64,000 nucleotides of DNA from Siphonodentalium dalli (taxonomy: Eukaryota > Mollusca > Scaphopoda > Gadilida > Siphonodentaliidae): positions 134,919,989 to 134,983,988 of the forward strand of contig CP136068.1 of assembly GCA_032622095.1 (NCBI GenBank). The letters run 5' to 3'. A program made the position numbers and the translations under genes. The stretch's first letter is position 1. Every line of letters starts with the position of its first letter. The notes below the pieces were generated by a model, which was not told where the DNA came from, ran no database searches, and was given only the letters and a program-made list of their open reading frames with translations. This document shows, one piece after another, positions 39,501-54,500 of the stretch.

Positions 39501-42500
39501 ACAGAGCTACATGTACAGTGCATGTACATGTAACAGTTCCTAATGTTATTCTACATGTGCTCATATTTGACAAACAGGAGAACAACTCTAACAGTCACAT
39601 GACATACAGTGATGCCCTAAATAATCGACTCCTTAACCACAGCAGTATTATGGATAATTTTTCAGGATTTAGTCGGAAATATGGCTTGTTGCCATTCATC
39701 AGGATGCTCTCATTGAGAGCTTTCCGATGAATGGCAACAAGCCAGATTTCTGAATAAATCCTGAAAAATTACCCATAAATCTGCTGTGGTTCAGGACTTG
39801 ATTATTTAGGGAATTACTCTACATGTACTAGTATACATGTATCATAGGCTTCTAACTTACAGCCCCTGTAAAATACATGTATACATGTAAATGAAAGCAT
39901 CATCAACTGAGGATCGTTGTTATTCCACCTGAACTTTTTATCGACACACAGTGAGTGCTCAAACAGTTACATGACTCTCATGACATCCAGTACATGTGGC
40001 AATCTGACTTCAACTAAGTCTGTCAGCCTCGGCGAAGATTAACCCTTTACCCAACAAACCGGCCAAAACCGGCCAAATAAAGCTTCAACAGCCTAAAATA
40101 TCTTCGGTCTGTCTCAATAGAACCATACACATATGGATATCATTGGAACCGGCTCCTTGACCACATTGTGATAGTTACAGTTATGCCCTGTGCCAATGCA
40201 TTCTCTTATATATGCGAGTCGCCTCGCATATATAAGAGAATGCATTGGCCTAAAAAAAATATTTTTTTAACACTTTTTACCATTTTTTCTTACATTCTTT
40301 AACAATTTTATAATTTTTAATGTGTTAAGCCAATGCATTCTCTTATATATGCGAGGCGACCTATGGTCGACTCGCATATATAAGAGAATGCATTGGCACA
40401 GGGCCGTTCTGTTGGGTAAAGGGTTAATGGATGGCACTATATATCCACTGAGAAACAGATCTAGCAGGGTAATAATGAGCGGTAGACATTCATGGTCACA
40501 ACTGGCAAAGAATGAACATTGACAGCTACATGTAATACTTACTAACGTTATTATGGTACAGTAATGCCCTAAATAATCGACTCCTTAACCCTTTGAGTGC
40601 CAGGTCCGATTTTTATATCAACCCATATACCCTGTGCCAATGCATTCTCTTATAAATGCGAGTCGACCATAGGTCGCCTCGCATATATAAGAGAATGCAT
40701 TGGCTTAACAATATTTTTTTTTTTTTTTTTTATTTTTTTACAATTTTTTACAATTTTAATATATTTTATTATATTCTTTAACAGACTTATTGTGTAGGTT
40801 TAGGGCCGATAATATCGGCCCCTGGCACTCAAAGGGTTAACCACAGCAGCATTATGGGTAATTTTTCAGTATTTACCGGGAAATATGGCTTGTTGCCATT
40901 CATCGGAAATCTCTCAGTGAGAGCTTTCAGATGAATGCCAACAAGCCATATTTCTGACTAAATTACCCATAATTCTGCTGTGGTTAAGGAGTCGATTATT
41001 TAGGGCATTACTGTAATCATTCTGTGGACATTCAGGGTCACAACTGATTAACGAGGTGTCTGGGATATTTTCTGAGTTTATGAAATTACATGTGGTGATA
41101 ATCAAAGGCTACTGGTTGGGGGGACCCATCAATACACTATGAGCTGCTCTGCTGAACATATTAACATTTATGGTAAATGGCAATACCACGCATGTGTCAA
41201 TACACCAGACTTAGTGTCGGCTGAACAGAATATTGGGCATAATCCAAAGTCATAATTTATCTTAGTAATTTCCCTTCTGGACACTGTTCTGGATACAGAA
41301 TTATACACATGGTTTCATCGAGCACCGCCAAGTGAACTTCGGTACAAAGTTTGTCTACATTCTATATCATATAAACAGGAACAATAATTCTAACAAGTGC
41401 TTCCACAGATTATCCCCTGCAAAGAGGATTTTCGCTGAGGTTTATTAATATTTAATGAGTACATGGCTTATTAAAATAAATGTCTTAATCTGGTCTGTGA
41501 TGACTGGACCAACCTGTTGCGCATGGATATCATGTCAGACCTACGGTACCGTACAATGACTGAGATAAAGACATCTAAAATAATTGGAACAGACATATTC
41601 TCACTCTAAGGGCCATAACTGCAATATCCATGTGGATATCCCTTAATTCCCACTACATGTATGTGGTGGTTCATAAGCATACCAAAGATCATTCACAGTA
41701 GAAAGACTATAATAGAGGGTTCCAAGATTGTTACGGACAGATGGACAGAAGGATGAATGGAACCCGGCCATTTCTACATTCCCTGCCAAACTATTTTGGG
41801 TGTATATATTGGTGGTCTCCTGGTCTAGCTGGAAATTACAAATGCTGTAGACATACTTTAGTATACCGTATGTTTCCCCTCAACAATATGATATTATATT
41901 ACCAAGAATTCTCTTTCCTTCAAAGACATATTATGTACTTGTTCGGTGCATGAAACTGATAAGTTAGTATTCAGGTGCTATGCCAACTGGAGGAATGTAG
42001 CATTCTACTACTAGTAACATCACCGAAAATCTCAAGCAAATCGACCGTACCACTCCATAGAAAACATTGTCTGAACTACACTAAATTGTAAATATTTACT
42101 ACTCGATTCGGGATGCTTCTATCGGCGATAAACTAACGAAAATGATTTCGCCATCGGCAGTTGTTGAATTTAATTAATATATAAGAATGACAGTGTGTGT
42201 TGTCAATTTAGATATAATATTTGTAAAAATAACTACTCTGAACAATATTATTCTCCATTTCTATTTGATCACCATACCGGAGTGTTTCACATCACTTTAA
42301 TGACCAAATGTCTTCATAATTGTCTACAGAGAAAACATATTGTAGACAATTATGAAGACTGTTAGACAGGGGTTAAGAACTTACATGTAGCTAACCATGG
42401 GTACACTTAGAAAGTTCCGGTTCATATTTTTGTTGCATATAATGGCAAAGTTTGCCAGGCAATATTTAGGTTTTGTTGACTTTTTTGAGTTAATCATCCT

Positions 42501-45500
42501 TTCAGCCCCTAGGACATAATCATGACATTGTCACCCGGAAGTCACTCCACTACATGTGGAGAACTAATATTTACTCTCAGGTGCCTAATAATCATTGGCC
42601 TAATAACAGTGATGGGGATTTAGGCATAAATTAATAATACTGATGGCTATTTCACTCTATGTCAGAATGCCAAATAATAGTGATCATTTGGGAATTTTCT
42701 CCAAAATTAATAATCGTTCTGACACTATTATTAGGCACCTGAGAGTAAGTAATACATTGGAATGGTTTATTATTATTTTGGAGGGGTGTTCAGTATAAAT
42801 TAGCAGACAACAAGATAATGCAAGTGAAAGAGGATTCATATTCATTGGAAAGAAATGTACAGATAATATTGTTCAACAAACGACCTATGGATAACTTTTC
42901 AGGATTTAGTCGGAAATATGGCTTGTTGAGAGCTTTCCGATGAAAGGAAACAAGCCATATTTTCCCGACTAAATCCTGAAAAGTTACCCATAATTCTGCT
43001 GTGGTTAAGGAGTCGATTATTTAGGGCATTACTGTATATCCACATTTGTAGTTAATCAGCAACCATGCAGGTAGATAAATGTACACTCTGGTGAAACAGG
43101 ATGCATTTGACTAAGATGTTTGTTCCTTATAGAACACACCTTTATCACACTAAACTCTCCCTGCAGGTTATATTACTTTGAAGTTTGCACAATAAACATG
43201 TAAACACATGCACAATAGAGCACATGACAAAATGCAGAAGAATCATGTTGATGAAGGTCAGTCTAATGTTGCAACAGATTGCATCAACACGAACACAATC
43301 ATCCTGTATTTGTGTCATGATTGTCCTTGTCTGAATGACGCAGCTGGTGGTATCAATGTTACCTGCAGGACAAGCCTGCAAATAGTGTGTCTGTCATTTG
43401 CAGAATGAGGTCCCCAGAAGGTGAATTTAGTGACCTCATACGGCTTAGGCCTCATCTTCTGGGAGGTATCTATAAGTCTCAAATTAACATTGTTTTTATT
43501 TTAGTAAGTTTTTTCCCTTCTGGGAAGTTTCTATATCCCCTAATTTGCAGAAGATAAAATGCATCATCGAGATGACTAACAGGTGAACATCACCAACTTC
43601 AACTGAGGAACTTCAATCTGATCCTACCGGTAGGTCTCCCAGTGCAGTCAACGGTTGAGGGTTAGCAGAATGAGGTTCTCAGAGGGTGAATTTAGTGATG
43701 CTAGCCCACTGTGCGGGATAGCGTCACTAAATTCAGCCTCTGGGGACCTCATTCTGCAAATGACAGACAATTTCCAGGTTTGCTGTGGGAATGTGACCAG
43801 ATGTATCAGTTGGTGAGGTGTCCATTGTACAGCTGAGATTTTCAAACAGCAACCCCCCCCCCCCCCCTTCATCCTTGAAGCAGTTGAGCACTATATAAAT
43901 TTCTAGGGAATATGATTGCATTGAAAATGAAAAAGCTCAACTTTAATAAATACACACAACTTAAATGGGCAGACCTCATTATAAAGGTATGAAATGTGTA
44001 AAAGTGAATATTATACACTTCACCGAAAAGTTAATTCATAAGATGGCTTGATCTCTGAGTTGGTGGAAGGTTGGTTGTACAGCAATGCCCTAATTAATTG
44101 ATTATTTAGGACATTACTGTATAACTACAGTTTTAAGGGTAGTGTACATGTACATGTATATCTTGTTAACCCTTTCATGATGGAAGCAGCACTGGTGCAG
44201 CATTAATGATCCTGTGTCAGTGCATTCTCTTATATATGTGAGTCTCATATAGCGAGAAAACAAGGTTACCGGGTCCCCAAAGAAGAATGCCGAAAATGTA
44301 TACACCAGGTAGAAAGTTTTGAAACTGAATGTAATGACAAGACGGAATCCTTCAGATGTCACTAATATGCAACGCAGGTGTCTTGACTATATATGTCGGT
44401 AAGGGTATGACATAAAATATAGAAGAATAAGCTGAGGCGACCAAGCCACAAAGGTAACATGAGGATATCTGTTAAGCTGCCAAGTTAAAGATACAGCGAC
44501 ACCTCATAAACTATTAGACCTCTGTATAACAAACATCATCCACACAAAGTTAACCCTTTCAGTGCAGCTCCCGTCATGAAAGGGTTTTAACCCTTTACCC
44601 AACAAACCGGCCAAAACCGGCCAAATAAAGCTTCAACAGCCTAAAATATCTTCGGTCTGTCTCAATAGAACCATACAAATATGGATATCATTGGAACCGG
44701 CTCCTTGACCACATTGTGATAATTACAGTTAGCCCTGTGCCAATGCATTCTCTTATATATGCGAGTCGACCATAGGTCGCCTCGCATATATAAGAGAATG
44801 CATTGGCCTAAAAAAATCTTTTTTTAACACTTTTTACCATTTTTTCTTACATTTTTTAACAATTTTATAATTTTTAATGTGTTAAGCCAATGCATTCTCT
44901 TATATATGCGAGGCGACCTATGGTCGACTCGCATATATAAGAGAATGCATTGGCACAGGGCCCTTCTGTTGGGTAAAGGGTTAATGATCTGTTTCTGGGA
45001 CACATTTTTTTTCTCAAAATGGACCAACAGGCAGATTTTTATATTTATTTTTTAGCCAGAAGATGTCTCCCTCCAGGCTGGTCCAGGGACCTCCGAAAAG
45101 CCCTTTCACTGAGAGATGAGCTGCATACAGATATGTACAGGGTAAAGTACTGGTACTGTATATGCAAGACTGAACATGGGATCAAAGCATGACATTGACA
45201 TACGGTACATGTACAGACAATATGGGATGTTAAACTGAAGCATCAGAAACACTTCATATAAATACATAGATTTAACATTTAGAGACACCTCATAAGCACA
45301 GAGCGACTGTACTGGTACGTGTGTACATGCTGTCTCATCTTCAAGTTCGACCCAGTTTACACTCTCGTTGGGCCCTTCCAATGCAACTCTTATCCGTAGA
45401 ATACTGACAATTCTATGGCTTTATCTAAACCTTTTGCCATGGTTAAATTCAAATGCTGATGTATGCCTACAGTGTAGCTGCATCTTCAAATCATATGTAC

Positions 45501-48500
45501 TAGTATGTACATTCATAAATAATTCTTTGTTATCTGCCACCATGTCGGCCAAAGAAATTTTAAGCAAATAATATTGCACTATAATTGTATGGCAATGTTT
45601 ACATTCAGTCTGCCTCGGTGAAATCTGCACTGGATTCTTCACTACTAATAATGCATATTTTTGTAAACTTAATTCAAACTTTCAACAAAAGGATTGTCCT
45701 GAGGGAGCTTTGGTAATAAAGTTTGTAGTAGAGAGGTTACACTATACATGTATGCAAATATCCCATCTGGTACCGGTATAAGCTCACATAATTTACTACC
45801 AGCTACATGTATGTACTCCTAAATATGAATTTCCCCCTAGTGGACACCTGGTAACATTATGTACAGTAATGCCCTAAGTAATCGACTCCTTAACCACAGC
45901 AGAATTATGGGTAACTTTTCAGGATTTAGTCGTAAATATGGCTTGTTGCCATTCATCGGAAAGCTCTCAGTGAGAAATCCTGAAAAGTTACCCATAATTC
46001 TGCTGTGTTTAATGTTAAGGAGTCGATTACTTAGGGCATTACTGTACATGTAAATGCAAATATCCCAATTGGTATAAGCTCATTTTAATAATTTCCTACC
46101 AGCTACTCCTAAATATGTATTTCCCCCTAGTGGACACCTGGTAACATTATGTATATCCATATAGTACAAATGAAACCACTGTTAAAGCCATGAGTTCAAC
46201 ATGTCGTAAAATATTTAATGATTAAATGCATCTCAGCTGTCAACAATCCACAATCGTTATACGATTTTATGTCGTCACCACTAGAGCATAATAAACTCTG
46301 TGTATGATGTTTTATGTCACCATCCCCGCACAGACTGCACAGTATTAATTATTGAGCTCACATAGGATTTTATGTCACAAATCTGAGTGTTCACAGTTAT
46401 CCCTTACATGAAACCTGCCAAGGCCTCAGGGAACAAGTCTGATAAATTGCACCATTTATACTGGAACAGTGTAACTTACGACAGTTAAGCACTATAAATT
46501 TCTAGGGAATATGATTGCATTGAAAATGAAAAAGCTCAACTTTAATAAATACACACAACTTAAATGGGCAGACCTCATAAAGGCATATATATGTGTAAAA
46601 GTGAATATTACACTTCACCGAAAAGTTAATTCATAACATGGCTTGTCTCTGAGTTGGTGGACAGTTGGATGTATGATGAAAAGGCAAAACTCGGGACCAA
46701 TTTTCGAGCTTGATCTGAGCCGAGGGACATCTCATCAATACAATACATTTGGAAAAGAAATGATACTTTGTTCCCCCATAAACACTCACACTGAACTAGT
46801 GACACTGTGCCCCCATACATACATGTACATACATGTACATAGATGTATAATACTCTTCTGTCAAAAATAAAATCCCAAATTTTGGATTTCAATAATAATC
46901 AAATTAGGGGAGACAGGTCTCGATTTTTGAAATTATCTGTACAGTAACGCTCTAAATAATCAACTCTTTAACCACAGCAGAATTATGGGTAACCTTTCAT
47001 GATTTAATCGGAAATATGGCATATTTCCGACTAAATCCTGAAAAGTTACCTATAATTCTGCTGTGGTTAAGGAGTCGATTAATTAGGGCATTACTGTATA
47101 GTGATACTCTCTGGCTATAGTAGAGCTACTATAATTGTATTCCATGTTCTAGACAGGCCTGAAAATATGGCGCCAGACATTTGCAGAATGAGGTCCCCAG
47201 AGGATCAAGGTGAATTTAGAGATGCTACCCCACACATGCTACAGTAGCATCACCAAATTCATTCTCCAGAGGCCTCATTCTGCATGGCCTCGTCTGCTAC
47301 ATTGTACATCCATGGAGACCAAGATTATGTTCTCAGAAGGTGAAGATGGTGATCTGCACCCATTGGGCACCTTGATATTGCATTGTCTAATCTGCCAAAA
47401 TGAGGATATAGAGAAACTAAATATGAAAAAGAAACTTGATTTGATAATAAAGATACTTTCAGAAAAGATGATGAGGCCTAAGCAGAATGAGGTCCCCATA
47501 AAATGAATTTAGTGATGCCAGCCTGCTGTGTGGGATACCGTCACTAAATTCACATTCTGGGGACATTATTCTGCAAATGTCCAGCACGATATTTTCAGGT
47601 CTGGTTCCAGGGAAGATGAGGCACTTCCCTATAGGACCATGTATGATTACTGGTAGGTACAGTAATGGCCTAAATAATCGACTCCTTAAGCACAGCAGAA
47701 TTATGGGTAACTTTTCAGGATTTAGTCGGAAATATGGCTTGTTGCCATTCATCGGAAAGCTCTCAGTGAGAGCTTTCCAATGAATGGCAACAAGTCATAT
47801 TTCCGATTAAATCCTGAAAAGTTACCCATAATTCTGCTGTGCTTAAGGAGTCGATTATTTAGGGCATTATTGTAGCTGCTATATTAACATTGGCAATATG
47901 CAGAAAACAAGCCTGCAAATAGTGTGTCTGTCATTTGCAGAATGAGGTCCCCAGAAGGTGAATTTAGTGACGCTATCGCCCATGCCAGGCTAGAATCACC
48001 AAATCCACCCTCTGGGGATCTCCTTCTGCTTAGGCCTCAGCTACTACATGTATGGGAGATCTAGGATCAAATTGAAGTTCCCCAGTTGAAGTTTGTGATG
48101 TTCACCCATTGGTCACCTCGATTACGCACTTAATCTTCTGCAAATTAGGGGATATAGGAACTTCCCAGAAGGGAAAAAGTAACTAAAAACAATGTTAATT
48201 TGAGACTATAGATGCTTCCCAGAAGATGAGGCCTAAGCAGAATGAGGTCCCCAGAGGGTGAATTTGGTGACGCTGGCCAATATGCGGGATAGCATCACTA
48301 AATTCACCCTCTGGCAACCACATTATGCAAATGACAGACACACTATTTCCAGGTTTGGCAGAAAACGAATAAACAGTTGTTGCTGCTGAGAATTGAAGAC
48401 TGTGGAGCTTAAATAAATTGATAGAGACACCAAGATGCGGAGAATACACGATAAAAGACTGCAGAGCTCTGATAAATTTAATTTCAAACGAACCCTAAAA

Positions 48501-51500
48501 TTTGCTATGAAAAATCAATTTTTATGAGCGACAACTTTTTGTGACAAGAAATAACTTGAGGATCAATAAGCAGATCTCGTCAGAAATCGCATGAGGAACC
48601 GATCAATATCTTCAGAATACACAGCCGCTGTGAAATTTGTTGCAATAAAACCCGCTGGCATTCTACAAAATAGGAAGATTGCTTCAGAGTAAATCATGTT
48701 AAGTTATTGAATTGAACTCGGAGGAACCTGGCATTACATGCACGTGGGGTTGCATTTGGCTTGAATGTGGGCAAACTTCCTACTTGGAAAATAATCTTGG
48801 CACCCCTCTTTGGTTTGAATGTCGGCAACATTCCTTCACAGGAGACGGGTGGTATCGCTCTCGTACCCATTCGCACCCGCAATTTTAAATTGACTGTGGC
48901 TAAAATCCGCTAAAATACAGTTCTGTCACAATTTACCGTGTGTACTGTAATCATTTTTTTTTTTTTTTTTTTAGTATTTTGTGTACTGGTACAAATGTAG
49001 ATCATTTTCATTCTCAGGTTAATTAGGGTCTCGCATGCTCACTCTCAAATTAATTATTGGCATTTGGAAATATACATGAACATGTAAGTGGGCACTTCTG
49101 AAGGATGATCGGGTCGCATATAGAAGAGAATGCATTGGCACATGATTTTCAGGAAGCTCCAGTCATGAAAGGCCTAAGGGTTAATTCATTTCCCATGGGA
49201 CAGATCTATCTGTCTGTGTATTATATAGATTACATGATATTGCTATAGGTATATTATGTTATCCAATCAAAAGATCAGATCAAATCGCTAGGAGAGCCAC
49301 CAAATCCCCGGCATAAATGTATAGAAATCGATTGTATTAAAAGGCACAAGATTAATGAATAGGATCAAAACCTCACACAAATAAAGTGTGGGATTGGTGC
49401 AGTACCAACCATCTCTCCGGTCTCAATATCATTAGATTACAGTGACTGGAAATGAGGTCTGTGGAACATCAAGATTATAATCAGGGTGGGGTTACATTGG
49501 TGTCCTATAAAGAATCGGGATTTTTGCATCGAATGGAATCTCGATATCGAATCTCATTTCTGATATCGACATCGAATCAAATCTCAAATCAAATCGGGTG
49601 GTGATTCTCTACCATCTTTCATATTGATGCCTCATGAAAAAAATTGCGGATCGCACCAAATTTATAAAGAGCTTCTTATACTAGTACATGTACTAGTATA
49701 TTAATTAGTGTTAATTTTATTTTATTTCATATTTAATATATCGTATACAATGGAGTAATGATCAAGAATAAGACTACTTTCTCATCAGGAATGCAGTCCT
49801 GTTAATTAGCAGAAATTTGCCTACTAAGGCCATAAATTGTCCTTTGGCTACTAAGCCTAGGATCCGCATATAGTAATGCTCTAAATAATCGACTCCTTAA
49901 CCACAGCATAATTATGGGTAACTTATCAGGATTTAGTTGGAAATATGGCTTGTTGCCATTCATCGGAAAGCTCTCAGTGAGAGCCTTCCGATGAATAGCA
50001 ACAAGCCATATTTACGACTACGGTAAAACCTGAGAGAACTTTCTGATGAATTAGCAACAAGCCATATTTCCGACTAAATCCTGAAAAGTTACCCATAATT
50101 CTGCTGTGGTCAAGGAGTCGATTATTTAGAGTATTACTGTACATAGTTACATGCGCTTTACACATATGACTTTAGTTTACAATTGGTCAGAATTGGAACT
50201 TCTGAGTCTGGTTTAAAATTGTTGATTATCAAGATACTGAGCAGTAGTCCTTGTTTATATCAATAGATGTATTGCTGTCTGCAGAATTCAACATTGGAGT
50301 CATTAAGACAATGACTCCGGCAATTTGTTTAAATTTTGCCCAAAACATAGGCAGGCGGTGAAATTTGCCTAGGCTAAACAATAGCCGATGAGATTTCTTT
50401 TCGCCTGGGCATTTGCTTCGGATCAGCCGATAGCCAATGCTCCATGTAATTAACAGGGCTGGGAATGCCAACCCCCATTTTAAATATATACTCTCTACAC
50501 ACATTCCTATATATTCAGAAATTATTTAATAAAATATCTGTCAGAAATTCATGTCATAAACATAATACATTGGATTATATTAAGACAAACATTAATTATC
50601 CACAAATAAGAATTGTTAAGTGGTTTTCACGAGCTAATGTCAGGAGGTTGAAAGTTTAGATGGACCTTCACAGAAAACTACTTTATTGTTAAGCAAGTAC
50701 ACCACATTTCAGAAGGAATCTATACTATAGTCTATATATATATATGAAGACCACATCAAGCATATTATATAATAATAAAAACGTCAAAAAGATGACTTAC
50801 GGGTAGTTGTAGTCTTAGAAGGGAAATTTTGGGAACAGAATTCTCAGCAAAGTAAATTTACAATGTACATGTAATTGACTTGAAAATGGAGATACCCCAA
50901 AAATGAGTGCAATATACTGGTAGCATATGGTATCCACAGCGGTATCGATGTGGTCACTGTGGTTTAGTTATGGTACTGTGAACTTATGATACCGCGGTCT
51001 ATTAGTAGGTCGTCACACCAAAAGTTGAAGATACAATGTATAAGGAGAACCACTGCATTTTATTTTCATGCCTGTGTACCGTGACCACATGCATCGTGGT
51101 GTAACTGCACTATGTGCTGTGTTGAAGTGGTAACCTTACTGAGTTGTTGGAGATTACCGCGGTATAATACCGCAGTATTACTGGGGTGACATCACGTTAG
51201 TGGTGGTCAATTACTTTACAGGTAAGTATAGCTATACTCTCAGGTGCCAAATAAACGTGATGGCTGAATAAACGTGCTGGCTTACATGTACATTTACCCC
51301 TAAAATTATTAATAATACTGGCATTTTCACTATATATATCAAGACCAAATAATAGTGATGGCCAGCATATTCTTCCAAAATTAATAAGCGTGCCAGCACG
51401 TTTATTTGGCACCCAAGAGTAGCTGGTAAGCTGGGAGTTTGGCTATGGACTTGTGACCTACATGTAAAAGTGAGGCTAAAACTCATCTCAGCCCAAAGGT

Positions 51501-54500
51501 TTATATAAATTCTTGCAAAACAGATGTTCACCATTTTTCAGCACACATACATGTATAACATAATGTTAAAATTCTTAAAGCAATATTGAACTCATTTAAT
51601 TGCCATTCGACCCGTGTCCAGATCTTGTACTTATCATACTAGTAGCAGTTATTCATTTACACTCAATTTGTATACTTGCTGACTTTGCTGAGAATGCTGT
51701 TCCCAAATTTCCCTTCTAAAACTATGATTAGAGGTCAACTTTTTGACATTTACATTGTTATATAATATGCTTGATGTGGTCTTCAGATACAGGGTAGTAT
51801 ACTCTTTGGCTCCAAATAAACATGCATGCACGTTTATTATTTTCTTGGGAAATTTCCCCCCCCCCTGCACAGTGCTTATTTGGGTCTGCACATTTATTAA
51901 TTTTGAGGCTATGAAAATTGAAAACAGCACAAACTCAATATTTCTATATGATTCTGATATCAAAATGATGAGCTTACTGATAACTTTATGCATGCACATA
52001 CCGGTATACAAGTACATTGTATATGGCATACATATGAACATTTAAATATTGGATAAAACACCACATGAAACATACTATGTTGACTCCTATACCTCACCTG
52101 CTATAAAACTAATCTGTTTGACCACAGTTGATATTTTGCTCAGAGTTCCACCTGCACTATTATTTGGGTCTGCACTTTTATTAACTTTCAATGGAATTTC
52201 CCACCCTGCACTTTTATTTGGAGCTCGAAAGCAGATTCCTTGTACTAGTAGCTTAACAATTAAGTAGTTTTCTGTATACCGGTAGGTCCATCTTAACAAA
52301 AACATTAGCATTGTTTCCCCAGCAATGGTTGGTGTTTGCGGCAGCAATGCTCGTCTTTGTGTTTCATTAATGCCATTGATTTTTATTTTTACCATAATTG
52401 AATCAGGTCAAATCCACACTTGAGCGCAACAGGAATTAATCATATTGGTCAGTTGGTTAGTCTGTTTTTGGGGCAGACGAATAAAAGTTTCACATTTAAA
52501 ATAATTAGAACACCCAACAGTGCATATTACCGGTATACATATATTGACTGTTTGAACGTGAGCTTGATAACCAAATATTTTGACAAACTGAGAATTGGTT
52601 ATCCAAACATAATTAATTGAGTTCAGCATCTAGTCACACCACACATTGTACTGGGTTGTAGAGAAATAAATTTCTGATACAAAATACAAATGTATGCAGT
52701 CAACAATCAATCACTGTTTACAGGTTGCGTAGCACGAAATTTCAAAATTCCAAAATGCATAATATCTGTTCTGAACGGAATACATCCAAAATTGACTACT
52801 CTCAGGTGCCTAATAATAGTGTCAGCACGATTATTAATTTTGGAGAAAATTCCCAATGATCACTATTATTTGGCATTGAGACATAGAGTGAAATTGCCAT
52901 CACTATTATTAATTTCAGCCTAAATCCCCAACCATCACTATTATTAGGCCATCACGATTATTAGGCACCTGAGAGTATTAAAGTTGGCAACATTATGCTT
53001 CAATTTTTGCGATTGCCGGCACTTTATCTAGACGTAAAATGAGACAACACAAAAATCACGCTGATTAAAAAATATCCGAATCAGTGGGTTGTTTCAGTGT
53101 CGATCGCAAATCAAATCTCAATTATTCGCAGGTCCCTGGGTTACATACTGGTATACATGCATTTATTGTTCAAGCCTTACTTTTTTTACAGATCTACATG
53201 TAGATGTATATTACTTTTCTTTCAGATTCTGATGCATATTTGAGCCTAGATCATGCCATGAATCTCTGCTCTGGTCACGCCCGTCGTAGAGATCATATAC
53301 ATGTACATGTACCTACTGGTACCACCAGTTCAAAACCTGGAAACTTTATTTCACGATAAACATTGAATTGATTACCTGGGGGAAATTTTTATGAGTGTAA
53401 TGACAAAGAGAGAAAAAAGGATCACAAAAGTCACCTAAATTATGCAATCTCCAGCTGGGACCTTAACATAAGCGGTACTGAAATACAGTTTTATGGAATA
53501 CCAAGACATACATGTATAATACATGCGTTAATTTTTCATAGTTAAAAAGTTCCCGATCAGAACAACAAAAAAGTTCCCAGGTTTTTAACTGGTGAAACAT
53601 GATCTCTACAGGGGTAATATAAATTTTCTAGATACACTTTGGGTGAATATGCTGAGGCCTACAGTTGTAGATACAAATTGTCTGCTATGAAGCAGTGTTT
53701 CGATATGGTAGGAACCAGTTGGTAAGGAAATAATTTCCTCACATTTCTTTTTGAATTTCAGTTTAAATATTTTCTAAACCTCTCAGAGTAGTCCAGTTGT
53801 CATCAATTATCACTGTAATTGTCGATAAAACCAGCTATGAAACCATGTGCACACAGATGTGAGGTGCCAAATAATAGTGATGGAGAAAATTTCCCAACTT
53901 ATGGTAGTTATGTTTGGCAAGAAGACAATTGTCATCATCACTAAACAGGTAATGATTTCAACCAAAAATTTCACCCTTCACTGTTATTAGGCATCTAGGG
54001 TACACAGTAGAAGCTGCAAATGGAAGCAGTTCAAAGTGCATTTGGGCATAAATGTGTATCAGGATACATAGTATTATACATGCACATTTTAACAGTTCCC
54101 TCTGTCTTTATACATGTATACATACATGTACAATGTATATAGTGACGGTACTGGTACATGTACATGTACCCAGCCTTCATAATTGGCTACGGCAATCAGC
54201 ATTGCCGAAGCAATTTGCTGAAGCAAACTGGGCCACGACATACTGTTGCCGTAGCAGATTGCCGAAGCCAAACAATCTGAATTAAGAGGGCTGTGTACCT
54301 ACTGATTTAACTTGAAGTTTTTGTCAAAAAAATTCAATCTACATGTACCGGTACACTGATCTACAATAATAATTTTATGAAGTACAGTATAAATAACACA
54401 CCCGTTACACATATTCAAATTCAAATTCTTTATTGGATATGACCATATTCTAGCGTAATGCAAGAATAAAATAACATATAATATAATACATAAATAAATA

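Larger units (their letters stand above)
36110..41040 (+). repeat. ~220-bp satellite-like tandem region hosting PB-B and PM1
   Basis: The phrase CATCACAACTGGGAGAGAATG with GAGCTAT...CAGCTCCATGTAATAC recurs near 36706, 36927, 37299, 37896, 38117 and 38489. More diverged versions (CACAACTGGGAGAGAAATAA) occur near 38955, 39190, 39480 and 40495. Units also share ACAGCCCTGACAGT, ATGACATATGGTACATG and CCAGCCTTGTCAAAGATTAA. Confidence 0.7.

Noticed and set aside
53320-53345. GTTCAAAACC-like box considered as a tRNA or SINE B box
   Set aside because: No A box at the right distance and no cloverleaf; no tRNA gene found in the window.
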